Positions 22,312 to 30,200 of a stretch of 64,000 bases of DNA are shown here, piece by piece (position 1 is the first letter of the stretch; the number at the start of each line of letters is the position of its first letter). The notes under the pieces are model-generated. The model was not told the DNA's origin. It saw only the letters and a list, made by a program, of their open reading frames with translations, and did not search any database. Location: NCBI RefSeq assembly GCF_021026095.1, contig NZ_JAJNCU010000005.1, positions 62,001 through 126,000 on the forward strand. Direction: 5' to 3'. The position numbers and the translations under genes were made by a program. Origin of the DNA: Salinicoccus halitifaciens (GTDB lineage Bacteria > Bacillota > Bacilli > Staphylococcales > Salinicoccaceae).

Positions 22312-23685
22312 TTAGAAGCGGACCTTCCTTGTGCTTTTCCCGGGATGATCTTCAGGTAGTCTATCCCCTTGACCGAATAGATTATCTCTCAACGTTGCAC
22401 CTTCATATTCCTTTGGCACCCGTCCTCTTTCCTGCAGGATTGGAACAACATGTTCAATGAACTCCTTGAACGTCCCGGGACTCGTAGTATGCGCCAGATT
22501 GAAACCATCCACTCCAGCTTCTTCCATCCATTGCTCCAACTCGTCTGCAACCTGTTCAGGCGAGCCGACGACATAGGCACTGATTCCTCCAATACCGATG
22601 AAATCCCTGAGTTCTTTGATGGTCCACTGCTTGTCCGGGTCAACTCTTGTCAGCACTTCTATTACGGAACGCATGGAGTCGTTCTCCACATAGGTCAAGA
22701 CATCGTCGTCATCAAACTCTGAAAGATCAATGCCTGTCCATCCACCGAACAGGGCGAAGGCGCCTTCGTGGCTGATATGCTTTTTGAATTCCTCCAGTTT
22801 CTGATGGGCGCTCTCTTCCGTTTCCCCGATGATTGGTGTAAGCATTGTCAATATCTTTATGTCTTCAGGCTTTCTTCCATTTTTTTCGAAATCGGCCCGC
22901 AATCTCTTCACCGTCTCTCTTCCCGCCTCTATCGAAGGTGCATTAATAAAGACAAGTTCAGCATTCTTCGAGGCGAATTCCCTTCCTCTGGGTGACGCCC
23001 CGGCCTGGAAAAGCACCGGTGTACGCTGTGGCGAAGGCTCACTGAGATGCGCTCCCGGCACTTTGTAGTACTTGCCTTCATGATGGATATCATGAACCTT
23101 CTCAGGATTGGCATAAATCCCGGTTTCCTTATCCGCAACGACAGCATCTTCCTCCCAGCTCTCTTCCCATAGCTTATAACATACTTCCAGATATTCCTGG
23201 GCAATATCATACCGTTCATCATGACCAATCTGTTTGTCCAGTCCGATATTGACTGCGGCACTATTCAGGTAAGAAGTGACAATATTCCATCCGACACGTC
23301 CATTCGTCAGGTGGTCAAGGGTCGTCATCCGGCGGGCAAATGTATAAGGATGTTCATGAGTCACAGAAGCTGTTAGACCGAAACCCAGATGGTTGGTCAC
23401 TGCAGACATCAGAGGTACAATGTAGGATGGATCATTCACCGGTGCTTGGGCACCCCGGCGGACAGCGGGGTCTCTTGATCCTCTGTACACATCATAAGTA
23501 CCGAGGACATCCGCAAGAAATACTGCATCAAACCTCCCTTTCTCCAAAAGCCTGGCCAGCTTGATCCAATACTCACTTTTCCTGTATCCTGAAGCATCAT
23601 TATCCGGATGCGTCCACAGCCCTGCGGACATATGTCCCGGTGTATTCATTACAAAGGCGTTCAGATAAATTCTTTTGTTGTTCAT
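22312..23685 (-). CDS. FMN-dependent monooxygenase, NtaA/SnaA/YtnJ family, SAM-riboswitch controlled
   Basis: 457-aa luciferase-like flavin monooxygenase that would use reduced FMN supplied by a reductase. Typical blocks are LNAFVMNTPGHMSAGLWTHP at the N-terminus, LARLLEKGRFDAVFLADVLG, the DPS-containing PVNDPSYIVPLMSAVT, and NGRVGWNIVTS. The QAGASPRGREFASKNAELVF block is also family-specific. The start at 23685 (MNNKRIYLN) follows GGAGGAGATATC. The SAM-I riboswitch in its leader ties it to methionine or sulfur limitation. An organosulfur-salvage role like that of Bacillus YtnJ is therefore the best inference; nitrilotriacetate-type substrates are less likely. The flavin reductase is not adjacent. 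Confidence 0.88.
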   Translation of the reverse strand: MNNKRIYLNAFVMNTPGHMSAGLWTHPDNDASGYRKSEYWIKLARLLEKGRFDAVFLADVLGTYDVYRGSRDPAVRRGAQAPVNDPSYIVPLMSAVTNHLGFGLTASVTHEHPYTFARRMTTLDHLTNGRVGWNIVTSYLNSAAVNIGLDKQIGHDERYDIAQEYLEVCYKLWEESWEEDAVVADKETGIYANPEKVHDIHHEGKYYKVPGAHLSEPSPQRTPVLFQAGASPRGREFASKNAELVFINAPSIEAGRETVKRLRADFEKNGRKPEDIKILTMLTPIIGETEESAHQKLEEFKKHISHEGAFALFGGWTGIDLSEFDDDDVLTYVENDSMRSVIEVLTRVDPDKQWTIKELRDFIGIGGISAYVVGSPEQVADELEQWMEEAGVDGFNLAHTTSPGTFKEFIEHVVPILQERGRVPKEYEGATLRDNLFGQGDRLPEDHPGKSTRKVRF

Positions 23686-23742
23686 GATATCTCCTCCAAT
23701 GATTTTAATAGTTGGTCCGATGCTGGAACAAAAAAATGCCGT

Positions 23743-23780
23743 AAAATAAAAGCCTCCTTTCTCCCGAAGAGAAAAGAGGC
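23743..23780 (-). terminator. riboswitch expression-platform terminator
   Basis: On the minus strand GCCTCTTTTCTC (23769-23780) pairs with GAGAAAGGAGGC (23752-23763), twelve pairs with one G-U around a UUCGG loop, then UUUUAUUUU. Located between the SAM aptamer and the monooxygenase start, as in a transcription-terminating S-box. Confidence 0.9.
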
Positions 23781-23808
23781 ATCTGACCATTGAGCCGGAT
23801 ATATGTTT

Positions 23809-23909
23809 CTTATCTCCCGAGAGGTTTTCTCGCTGGAATTAGCACCTATCTGGACATGCCAGGGTTGCTGAAGCTTCATAGGGCCAGTCCCTCCGCTTCT
23901 CTGAATAAG
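23809..23909 (-). promoter_or_regulatory. SAM-I (S-box) riboswitch
   Basis: The minus-strand RNA carries the S-box core: 5' P1 strand CTTATTCAGAGAAG, then GGAGGGACTGGCCC and ATGAAGCTTCAGCAACC. It continues with GGTGCTAATTCCAGC and the closing 3' P1 strand GAGATAAG. All conserved blocks are in order. High S-adenosylmethionine would favour the terminator just downstream and shut off the monooxygenase gene. Confidence 0.96.
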
Positions 23910-23935
23910 ATTATTGAATTGTTATAATATCCAGT

Positions 23936-23980
23936 CTATTCTAGTATATCCGACAAGTCAAGTAGGTAATCGATTTTCAT
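23936..23980 (-). CDS. possible 14-residue peptide between ehuA and the SAM riboswitch
   Basis: ATG at 23978-23980 follows GAGGAGGGTGAAAA, a strong ribosome site with seven-base spacing. It encodes MKIDYLLDLSDILE and stops at 23936-23938, about 27 bases upstream of the riboswitch. No homologue is known to me. It could be a leader peptide, a tiny functional peptide or a chance frame behind a purine-rich stretch. Confidence 0.35.
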   Translation of the reverse strand: MKIDYLLDLSDILE

Positions 23981-24025
23981 TTTTCACCCTCCTCATGTTG
24001 GAAAGCAGTATGAAGACGAAGGCGT

Positions 24026-24061
24026 GCGGGGCGCGGAAACAATTCTGTCCGCATGCCCCGC
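24026..24061 (-). terminator. GC-rich hairpin after ehuA
   Basis: GCGGGGC plus GCGGA on the minus strand pair with TCCGC plus GCCCCGC around a nine-base loop, with a two-base bulge. It is very stable but lacks a U-run, so it may be a weak terminator or an mRNA-end stabiliser for the ehu operon. Confidence 0.5.
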
Positions 24062-24067
24062 GTCCCG

Positions 24068-24838
24068 TCATGCCCTGAATCGTTTCAGGAAGTTCTGCAA
24101 TCTTGGGTTGTCGGATTTGTTGATGACTTCATCTGCTGTGCCTGACTCTGCGATGATGCCTTCGTCTAGGAACAGCACGCGGTCTGCGATCTCCAGGGCG
24201 AAGTCCATCTCATGGGTGACGAGGACCATCGCCATCGAGGCGTTCTCCGCGAGATCCCTGATGACTTCCAGCACCTCGCCGACAAGCTCCGGGTCGAGGG
24301 CCGAAGTGACTTCGTCGAAGAGCATGATCTTCGGCCGCATGACGAGTGCCCGGGCCATCGCGACACGCTGCTTCTGACCGCCGGATAAGTTCGATGGATA
24401 CGCATCATATTTATCCCCTAGCCCCACGCGGTCAAGCATCTGCTTCGACATCTCACGCGCCTCGCTCTTTTTCATCTTCTTCACTTTGATGAGCGGCATG
24501 GCGCAGTTGTCGAGTATCGTCTTATGCGGGAAGAGGTTGAAGTGCTGGAAGACCATGCCGATGTCTTTTCTGACACTTGCAAGATGTCTCTCGTTCGCCG
24601 GCATCTTCTTCCCGTTCTTCTCTATCTTCCATAAGTTCTTGCCTGCGACGTATATATCGCCATCCGTCGGCTCCTCCAATGTCATCAGCAGCCGGATGAT
24701 CGTCGTCTTCCCCGAACCACTCGGCCCGATGATTGCGATCTTCTCACCCGGGTTGATATCCAGGTTGATGCCTTTCAAAACATGGGTGTCCCCAAACGAT
24801 TTATGGACATTTTTATATTGGACGATTGGCTCCATCAT
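24068..24838 (-). CDS. ehuA: ectoine/hydroxyectoine-type ABC importer, ATPase EhuA
   Basis: 256-aa polar-amino-acid-type ATPase. Walker A GPSGSGKTT, signature LSGGQKQRVAMARAL, Walker B IMLFDEVTSALDPE, and VTHEMDFALEIADRV follow in order. The insert KNLWKIEKNGKKMPANERHL before the Q-loop is unusual among plain glutamine-type ATPases and is seen in EhuA. Its ATG overlaps the ehuD stop (ATGA). Last gene of ehuBCDA. Confidence 0.87.
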   Translation of the reverse strand: MMEPIVQYKNVHKSFGDTHVLKGINLDINPGEKIAIIGPSGSGKTTIIRLLMTLEEPTDGDIYVAGKNLWKIEKNGKKMPANERHLASVRKDIGMVFQHFNLFPHKTILDNCAMPLIKVKKMKKSEAREMSKQMLDRVGLGDKYDAYPSNLSGGQKQRVAMARALVMRPKIMLFDEVTSALDPELVGEVLEVIRDLAENASMAMVLVTHEMDFALEIADRVLFLDEGIIAESGTADEVINKSDNPRLQNFLKRFRA

Positions 24839-25536
24839 TCCGTCACCTTCACTTTCGTGTTCTTTTTATCGAATTGCCGGTTCATTTTTTTCTCCAGTGC
24901 CCTTACAAGAAGTGCGGAAGGATAACTCAATATCAGGAACAGGATTGCCACGATCGTCAGCGGTTCCAGGTACGACCAGGTCTGGGCACCGTAACTCCTC
25001 GCGATGCTCAGGATGCCGACGACACCGATGGTGGCTGCGAGCGGCACTTCCTTGAACAGTATGATCAAGTAGTTCCCGAGCATCGGGATCGTCGGCGGGA
25101 TCGCCTGCGGCAGCACGATGCTGAACCACTTGTCCTTCACGGAGAAATTGAGTGCCGTCGCAGCTTCCCACTGCCCCTTGTCCACGCTCTCTATACCGGA
25201 ACGGTACACTTCGCTGATATATGTGGAAAAGTGGATGCCGAGGGCGAGCATGGCTGCCACGAACGGCGTGAATGACATGCCGATATAAGGCACCATCGGC
25301 CACGCGAAGTACAGGAAGAAAATCTGTACGATCGGCGGCGTGGACCGGATGAATTCCCTGATCCAGTAGATGATGAAATTGAAAGCCTTGAAGGGTGTCG
25401 ACTCAAGCAGCAGCCATATGAACCCCGCAGCGAGTGCAAGCAGGAAGCTGACCACCGTCAGCCCGAGCGTCACGTTGATTCCTGTGATGATGATTGGAAA
25501 TGCATCGAAAAATGTTTCCCAGCTCCAGTAGGTCAT
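24835..25536 (-). CDS. ehuD: ectoine-type ABC importer permease EhuD
   Basis: 233 aa, five hydrophobic segments, family of polar amino acid permeases (HisM/GlnP). The N-terminal EFIRSTPPIVQIFFLYF block and the EAA loop EAATALNFSVKDKWFSIVLPQAIP contact the ATPase. It starts one base into the ehuC stop. Identification as EhuD rests on position and on the EhuB-like binding protein of the operon. Confidence 0.83.
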   Translation of the reverse strand: MTYWSWETFFDAFPIIITGINVTLGLTVVSFLLALAAGFIWLLLESTPFKAFNFIIYWIREFIRSTPPIVQIFFLYFAWPMVPYIGMSFTPFVAAMLALGIHFSTYISEVYRSGIESVDKGQWEAATALNFSVKDKWFSIVLPQAIPPTIPMLGNYLIILFKEVPLAATIGVVGILSIARSYGAQTWSYLEPLTIVAILFLILSYPSALLVRALEKKMNRQFDKKNTKVKVTE

Positions 25537-26198
25537 CAGCTCGCCACCCCTCTTCTTGCGATTTTCTCACCTTTTTTGGACAGCCAGATCAGCGGCAGCG
25601 CAATGATGAAGTACATGATGAGCACCATCAGATATGCAAGCGGCCCTTCTGAAAGGTTCGTCGAACGGTAGATGTCACCGAAGTACAGTATGTCCGTCAA
25701 TCCGATCAGTGAGACAAGTGCCGTCCCTTTCAGGATCTGGATCGAATAGTTGCCGAATTCAGGCAGCATCAGTCTGAACGCCTGCGGCAGTATGACTTCC
25801 TTCATCCTTTGGTAACGCGTCAGGTTCAGTGCGATGCTTGCCTCCGTCTGCCCTTTATCGACGGAAAGCACAGATGTCCTCACCACTTCCGACATATAGG
25901 CGCCGTAATTCAATGCGATTGCAATGACCCCGACCCACCAGTTGCTCCCCAGGTTTATATTAAACAGCATCGGAACCGCATAATATAACCAGAAAAGTTG
26001 TACGATCAGGGAGGTCCCCCTGAAAACTTCAACATATACAGCAGTGACGCCCCTGATGAGGATATTACCCGATAACCTCGAAAGTCCGGCGATGAAAGCC
26101 ATCAGAAAAGAAAATGCCGTGGCCGTCAAAAATATACTCAAAGTGGTGCCGAGACCCTGGGTCAGATAGTTCAGGATGTTCCAGCCCGTTTCAAACAT
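25536..26198 (-). CDS. ehuC: ectoine-type ABC importer permease EhuC
   Basis: 220-aa permease partner of EhuD with EVFRGTSLIVQLFWLYYA and the EAA loop EASIALNLTRYQRMKEVILPQAFR. Start at 26198 with GGGGAG upstream. Separated from ehuB by a terminator-like hairpin, which should make the permease message scarcer than the binding-protein message. Confidence 0.85.
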   Translation of the reverse strand: MFETGWNILNYLTQGLGTTLSIFLTATAFSFLMAFIAGLSRLSGNILIRGVTAVYVEVFRGTSLIVQLFWLYYAVPMLFNINLGSNWWVGVIAIALNYGAYMSEVVRTSVLSVDKGQTEASIALNLTRYQRMKEVILPQAFRLMLPEFGNYSIQILKGTALVSLIGLTDILYFGDIYRSTNLSEGPLAYLMVLIMYFIIALPLIWLSKKGEKIARRGVAS

Positions 26199-26219
26199 AG
26201 ACTCACTCCCCTGTATTCA

Positions 26220-26259
26220 AATGAAAGGGCCCAGTTCTTCCACCGGAATCACTGGACCC
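26220..26259 (-). terminator. attenuating hairpin between ehuB and ehuC
   Basis: Minus strand GGGTCCAGT (26251-26259) pairs with ACTGGGCCC (26227-26235), nine pairs with one G-U, followed by UUUCAUUU. Typical partial terminator after a binding-protein gene. Confidence 0.65.
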
Positions 26260-26268
26260 ATAAATCTT

Positions 26269-27189
26269 TTATTCTTCCCCTGCGCAAAGCTCCTCAGCAG
26301 TCATTTCTCCCACTTCGACCCTGTTCGCTTCCGCTTCGAATCCTTCAGCATCATCCAGAATGCCATCGATCGTTCCATCTTCTTTTAATGTCTCCAGTGC
26401 TTCATTATAAGCATCGCGCAGCTCTTCATCTTCCATGTTGAATGCTGCTGCACCGTAACTCGGCACACCGTCGATGTCCGGCTGCTCGAAATCTTCAACA
26501 AGCTCGACATCATCGCTGCCGAGTGATTCATATGCAGCCCTGAGCGTCGCTTCCGTGGCTGCTGCAACGTCCGCGTTTCCGGACTGGACAGCAGACAGCT
26601 GGCCCGGGATATCCGACACGGACATGATCTGATCATCCGATACGCCTTCCTGTGCTACAAAATCGAACTGCGTCGTGCCTTCCATCAGCGCAAGCGTGAC
26701 ATCCGGGTTATCCGCAATATCAGCATAGCTGTGGATATCGTACGGGTTGCCTGCTGCGACAACAAGCCCTTCACCGTACTGCATTTCAGGTTCTGAGAAC
26801 AGTGCATTTTCACATCTGTCCGGCAGGATTGCCATACCCGCGGTGATGACATCATACTGGCCCGCCTGTACACCCGGGATCAATTCGCCCCAGTCCGTCA
26901 GGTGTCCGTTCACTTCCTCGATGCCCATCTCCTGGAACACCGCTTTTGCGATTTCTATGCTCGCACCCTCAAGCTCCCCGGACTCTGAATTCTGGAACGC
27001 ATAAGGCGGTTCATTGGCAAAGCCGACGTTGACCGTGCCTGCTTCCTGCAGCTCGGCCACCCGGCCTTCGCCTTCGTCGCCCCCCGTTTCGCCGTTTCCT
27101 TCTTCACCGCCGCCATCGCCGTTTCCGTTGCCGCATGCGGCAAGAACAAGCACCATGGCCAAAGTAAGTAACATCGTGAGTTTCTTCAA
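26269..27189 (-). CDS. ehuB: ectoine/hydroxyectoine-binding lipoprotein EhuB
   Basis: 306-aa family-3 solute-binding protein anchored by a lipoprotein signal (LAAC, Cys19). I use TTG at 27189 (KKLTMLLTLAM), behind GGGGGAGATCATT; a longer frame upstream is not signal-like. Blocks matching EhuB rather than glutamine-binding proteins are VGFANEPPYAFQN, GIEEVNGHLTDWGELIPG, LPDRCENALFSEP, GEGLVVAAGNPYDIHSYAD and a C-terminal AEELCAGE. Ectoines are compatible solutes, used for osmoprotection or as nutrients. Substrate assigned by similarity from memory, not measured. Confidence 0.87.
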   Translation of the reverse strand: MKKLTMLLTLAMVLVLAACGNGNGDGGGEEGNGETGGDEGEGRVAELQEAGTVNVGFANEPPYAFQNSESGELEGASIEIAKAVFQEMGIEEVNGHLTDWGELIPGVQAGQYDVITAGMAILPDRCENALFSEPEMQYGEGLVVAAGNPYDIHSYADIADNPDVTLALMEGTTQFDFVAQEGVSDDQIMSVSDIPGQLSAVQSGNADVAAATEATLRAAYESLGSDDVELVEDFEQPDIDGVPSYGAAAFNMEDEELRDAYNEALETLKEDGTIDGILDDAEGFEAEANRVEVGEMTAEELCAGEE

Positions 27190-27301
27190 AATGATCTCCC
27201 CCTGTGATTTTTGGTTTTGCGCCTCATCCGCATGGCCTGCAGACAAGTGTTTAAGTAAGTTCTTGATGTATAATAATGGGTGCTGAGGAAATGAAACTGC
27301 T

Positions 27302-27327
27302 TTCCACACAATATATGTTGTATGGAA
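27302..27327. promoter_or_regulatory. inverted repeat upstream of ehuB, candidate operator
   Basis: TTCCACACAA (27302-27311), six bases, TTGTATGGAA (27318-27327): ten-base arms with one mismatch, about 113 bp before the ehuB start. No U-run, so an operator is more likely than a terminator. Confidence 0.5.
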
Positions 27328-27334
27328 AAATAAA

Positions 27335-27350
27335 ACCATATCCGTATGGT
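27335..27350. promoter_or_regulatory. second palindrome upstream of ehuB
   Basis: ACCATA-TCCG-TATGGT is a perfect six-base inverted repeat eight bases from the first palindrome, with a related CCATA/TATGG half-site. Possibly a second site for the same regulator. Confidence 0.4.
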
Positions 27351-27484
27351 ACTATAGGCGACACAAATTTGTAACAGTTAAAGTGTAAAAGCTCCCATAC
27401 AAATTGGATTTAATTCCATTTTACAACATAACGGATGCACTTTCTATATAAATCTGAATATTTAGAAATAAATAGAGACACATA

Positions 27485-28855
27485 TTAAATATGTGCCTCC
27501 GCTTCCGGCAGCAGAGGTTCTGCCGCCCTTTCCCTCTCCGGCCTTTTCTCCTCAGGGATGTCAGCGCCGTTCACCGCTTCTCCGTACGACTTCCCGGATT
27601 TCTTGAGAATTTCTTTATTCAGCAGCAGTACAGTGATCACTGCAATCGAACCGCCGCTTGTGAGATTGATGATCCAATACCCGCCCAAATCGTAAAGCAC
27701 GCCGTAAATGATGGTACCGAGCGGCATCAGGCTTGAAGCGACCAGTGCCATCGTCGACAGCACCCGCCCCTTGATCTTCTGCGGCACGATGAGCTGCAGG
27801 TATATGCCGAACGGGATGTTGATGAACTGCAGGCTGACTGCAAGCATGAATCCGAGCAGGCCGACATATATGAAGTTCGGCACGACACTCATGCCGAGGT
27901 AGATCGGCAGTGGATAGAGCATCGTGAGTACGGCCAGGAATATGAGCCCCTTCTTTTCGATGGCGAGCGGGTTCTTCATCTTTTTGGCACTGCCGAGCAG
28001 AAGCCCGCCGATGATCATCCCCGCTCCGAGGCACGCATTGGCATATCCGACGAGCGCCGGCTCAAAATTGAGCTCTGTGATCATCATCTTCTCCGGAAGG
28101 ATCGACAGTGTCGCCCCGACGAAATTGATGAAGGCCGCCATTATGAGCACCCGCTTCAATACGTCATTCTTCCTGATGAAATTCAAACCTTCGGTGATGT
28201 CTTTTTTGAAGCCTGAAACCGTCCTGCCGTCCGCTGCTTCCTCCTCATAGTTTTTGCTGTCAAAGTAGAGGTTGAACTTGAGCAGGAAGTCCATGATGGT
28301 GGATATCATGAACAGCATGAGATAGACGAGTATGATCTGATAAAAGCTGAAGAGCCCGAAAAGGATGCCGCCGAGGACCGGCCCTGCGATGATGGATGCC
28401 GACAGCATGGCCGAGACATATCCCATGATCTTCTGGATGCGGTCCTTATGGAAGAGTTCCGTCATCGACGCCTGCAGGGCATTTTCTATGAATGGGCTGA
28501 TCAGCGACATCAGGAATGTCGCCGTGTAAATCGCAGGCAGGCTGATGCCGACGAAGTATGAGTAGATGAATAAACCGAACAGTACCAGAGTGAACATCAC
28601 CTCGCCCGTAATGACGATCCGCCGTTTATTGCCCCGGTCGCTCAGCAGCCCGGAAAATGGAAGCAGTATGACGGAAACCAGGATCGAAATCGCAAGATTG
28701 ATGGAAAAATACAGTGAAGATCCAGTTTCGTAAAGTATGAAGTACGAAACTGCGAACAAGTACACATAATCACCGATGCCGAGCATCATGCGGCTGAAGA
28801 GGTATACGGCGAAGTTCTGTTTTTCACGGAATGGCATTTTCTCTGTAAATGTCAT
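27485..28855 (-). CDS. MFS transporter, MdtG/macrolide-exporter-like
   Basis: 456 aa with twelve hydrophobic segments, related to the enterobactin/macrolide-type MFS exporters (MefA-like). Motif A-like GLLSDRGNKRRIVI follows the second segment (LLPFSGLLSDRGNK). The start at 28855 (MTFTEKMPFREKQNFAVYLFSRM) has a G-rich site (AAAGGGTGTGGG) upstream. It is divergent from an XRE regulator, and its promoter is followed at once by a 17-bp palindromic operator. It is therefore likely repressed by that regulator and induced by a ligand. Substrate unknown. Confidence 0.82.
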   Translation of the reverse strand: MTFTEKMPFREKQNFAVYLFSRMMLGIGDYVYLFAVSYFILYETGSSLYFSINLAISILVSVILLPFSGLLSDRGNKRRIVITGEVMFTLVLFGLFIYSYFVGISLPAIYTATFLMSLISPFIENALQASMTELFHKDRIQKIMGYVSAMLSASIIAGPVLGGILFGLFSFYQIILVYLMLFMISTIMDFLLKFNLYFDSKNYEEEAADGRTVSGFKKDITEGLNFIRKNDVLKRVLIMAAFINFVGATLSILPEKMMITELNFEPALVGYANACLGAGMIIGGLLLGSAKKMKNPLAIEKKGLIFLAVLTMLYPLPIYLGMSVVPNFIYVGLLGFMLAVSLQFINIPFGIYLQLIVPQKIKGRVLSTMALVASSLMPLGTIIYGVLYDLGGYWIINLTSGGSIAVITVLLLNKEILKKSGKSYGEAVNGADIPEEKRPERERAAEPLLPEAEAHI

Positions 28856-28870
28856 TTTCCCACACCCTTT

Positions 28871-28887
28871 GTTTAATTTAATTAAAC
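28871..28887. promoter_or_regulatory. operator 1 of the XRE/MFS divergon
   Basis: Perfect palindrome GTTTAATTTAATTAAAC, located just downstream of the MFS -10 element, around the predicted transcript start. Partner of the site at 28925. Confidence 0.8.
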
Positions 28888-28889
28888 TT

Positions 28890-28918
28890 AGTGTAAAATA
28901 TCTCCTCTTGATTGTCAA
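28890..28918 (-). promoter_or_regulatory. SigA promoter of the MFS gene
   Basis: Minus strand TTGACA (28913-28918), 17 bases, TACACT (28890-28895). Consensus -35, good -10, ideal spacing. Confidence 0.85.
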
Positions 28919-28936
28919 GAAAAAGTTTAATATAAT
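28908..28936 (+). promoter_or_regulatory. SigA promoter of the XRE regulator gene
   Basis: TTGATT (28908-28913), 17 bases, TATAAT (28931-28936). The -35 overlaps the -35 of the opposing MFS promoter, and the -10 lies inside operator 2. Confidence 0.85.
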
Positions 28937-28941
28937 TAAAC
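28925..28941. promoter_or_regulatory. operator 2 of the XRE/MFS divergon
   Basis: GTTTAATATAATTAAAC, seven-base arms with a three-base centre, almost identical to operator 1 and 54 bp away centre to centre. It covers the -10 of the regulator's own promoter, implying autorepression. Confidence 0.8.
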
Positions 28942-28961
28942 ATAAGAAGGAGTGATTCAGA

Positions 28962-30200
28962 ATGGGACTTGGTGAGCGCATAAGGAAATTGAGGAAAGAG
29001 AAGAAAATGACCCTGGCCGAACTCGCAGGCAGTGAAATCACAAAGGGCATGCTCAGCCTGATCGAGAATGAAAAATCAAAGCCTTCAATGGAGACGCTTG
29101 AACATATCGCAAAATCACTGGAGGTGCCGGTGAGTTACCTGATGCAGGAAGGCGATGAGGAGTGGACACGGGAGATGGCTGAACATGAAATCTTCTATAA
29201 TTTATATGACTTCCCCACAGAATTTGTGGAGAATAACATCCTGCCCAATATGGAAAAGATCGCCTCTTCGCAGGCGGGGATGCGGCTTTATCATATTATT
29301 CGGATGTATTACCGGTACACTGGCAGGCATGAACCGGCCGATCAGGTGACGGAAAAAGTCACCGGATTTTATGAACAGACGGGGCTCCGCAACCTCGCTT
29401 TGAAAGATAAGATGAACGATGCCCTGTCGATGCTGTACAGCAGGGATTATGAGGAAGGCTACAGGAAATTTCTGAAGCTGGAAGGGGAAGTCGGTGAATT
29501 CAAGGAATATGACCCGGGCCTTGAGCTCGATTACCTGTACTGGAGAAGCGGGCTCGCACTCGAATTCGATGAAGCGGACTTCATAGAATACGGCACCGCC
29601 CTCATCGACAAATCGTTCGAATATGAGAATTTCAAATATTATTTCACCCAGAATGTACTTTTCGGATTTTATTACGGGACAATCGGTGATCATGATAAGT
29701 ATAAGGAATACAGCAGGAACGTGAAAAAATATTTGGATTTCAATCCGAATGCTTATTATAATCTGGAGATTTTCAGTGAAGAACAGCCGATCATGCTGGC
29801 CTTCGTACTTGTCGAAGACAGTGAGAGGCATCTGGAGCAGCTGGAGCAGTACAGGGAGAAGGTCATTTCGACCGAAAGCGAGGATCCAAGATATGTTAAG
29901 AACTATTCAAATATCGTCGAGATGCTGGATCTTGAGGTCAATTATCACAGCGGTAACTACTCTTATGTAGCAGATCATTTCAACCCCTCCCTATATGAAC
30001 GGGAGGTCGCGCAGTTTCCGCTCGACAGGATATGGATTGCGACACGTGCAACCGTCTATCCGTTGAGCCTCTTCAGGAGCGGCAGGGTGGATGAAGCGAG
30101 GGCGGCGTTCAAAAAGCTGGAAGACTCGATCGCCGATATCAGGGACTCCATATTCACCGGTGAGTTCCATCAGGTGAGGGAAATCATATTCAAAAATTGA
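28962..30200 (+). CDS. XRE-family regulator with long C-terminal TPR-like domain
   Basis: 412 aa. Residues 4-60 form a helix-turn-helix (GERIRKLRKEKKMTLAELAG, then TKGMLSLIENEKSKPSMETL, then IAKSLEVPVSYLM). The remaining 350 residues are helical, with repeated Tyr/Leu/Glu-rich pairs of helices resembling tetratricopeptide repeats, as in peptide- or ligand-sensing RRNPP-like regulators. ATG at 28962 behind AAGGAG. It is autoregulated through operator 2 and presumably represses the divergent MFS exporter through operator 1. The ligand is unknown, and no obvious signalling-peptide gene is next to it. Confidence 0.82.
   Translation: MGLGERIRKLRKEKKMTLAELAGSEITKGMLSLIENEKSKPSMETLEHIAKSLEVPVSYLMQEGDEEWTREMAEHEIFYNLYDFPTEFVENNILPNMEKIASSQAGMRLYHIIRMYYRYTGRHEPADQVTEKVTGFYEQTGLRNLALKDKMNDALSMLYSRDYEEGYRKFLKLEGEVGEFKEYDPGLELDYLYWRSGLALEFDEADFIEYGTALIDKSFEYENFKYYFTQNVLFGFYYGTIGDHDKYKEYSRNVKKYLDFNPNAYYNLEIFSEEQPIMLAFVLVEDSERHLEQLEQYREKVISTESEDPRYVKNYSNIVEMLDLEVNYHSGNYSYVADHFNPSLYEREVAQFPLDRIWIATRATVYPLSLFRSGRVDEARAAFKKLEDSIADIRDSIFTGEFHQVREIIFKN

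Larger units (their letters stand above)
27190..27484. other. upstream region of ehuB, no gene seen
   Basis: About 295 bases between the ehu operon and the MFS gene. It is AT-rich towards the MFS end and carries two palindromes (27302-27327 and 27335-27350). I see no unambiguous -35/-10 pair, and no strong terminator for the MFS gene that ends at 27485. Confidence 0.6.

Noticed and set aside
21830-22315. 161-aa frame with 17-residue repeats after the lipoprotein gene
   Set aside because: It starts inside the preceding gene, crosses a strong terminator and has no ribosome site; repeats are better explained as a 51-bp DNA array.
23682-23879. 65-aa frame across the riboswitch region
   Set aside because: It overlaps the SAM aptamer and terminator, whose conserved sequence explains the region.
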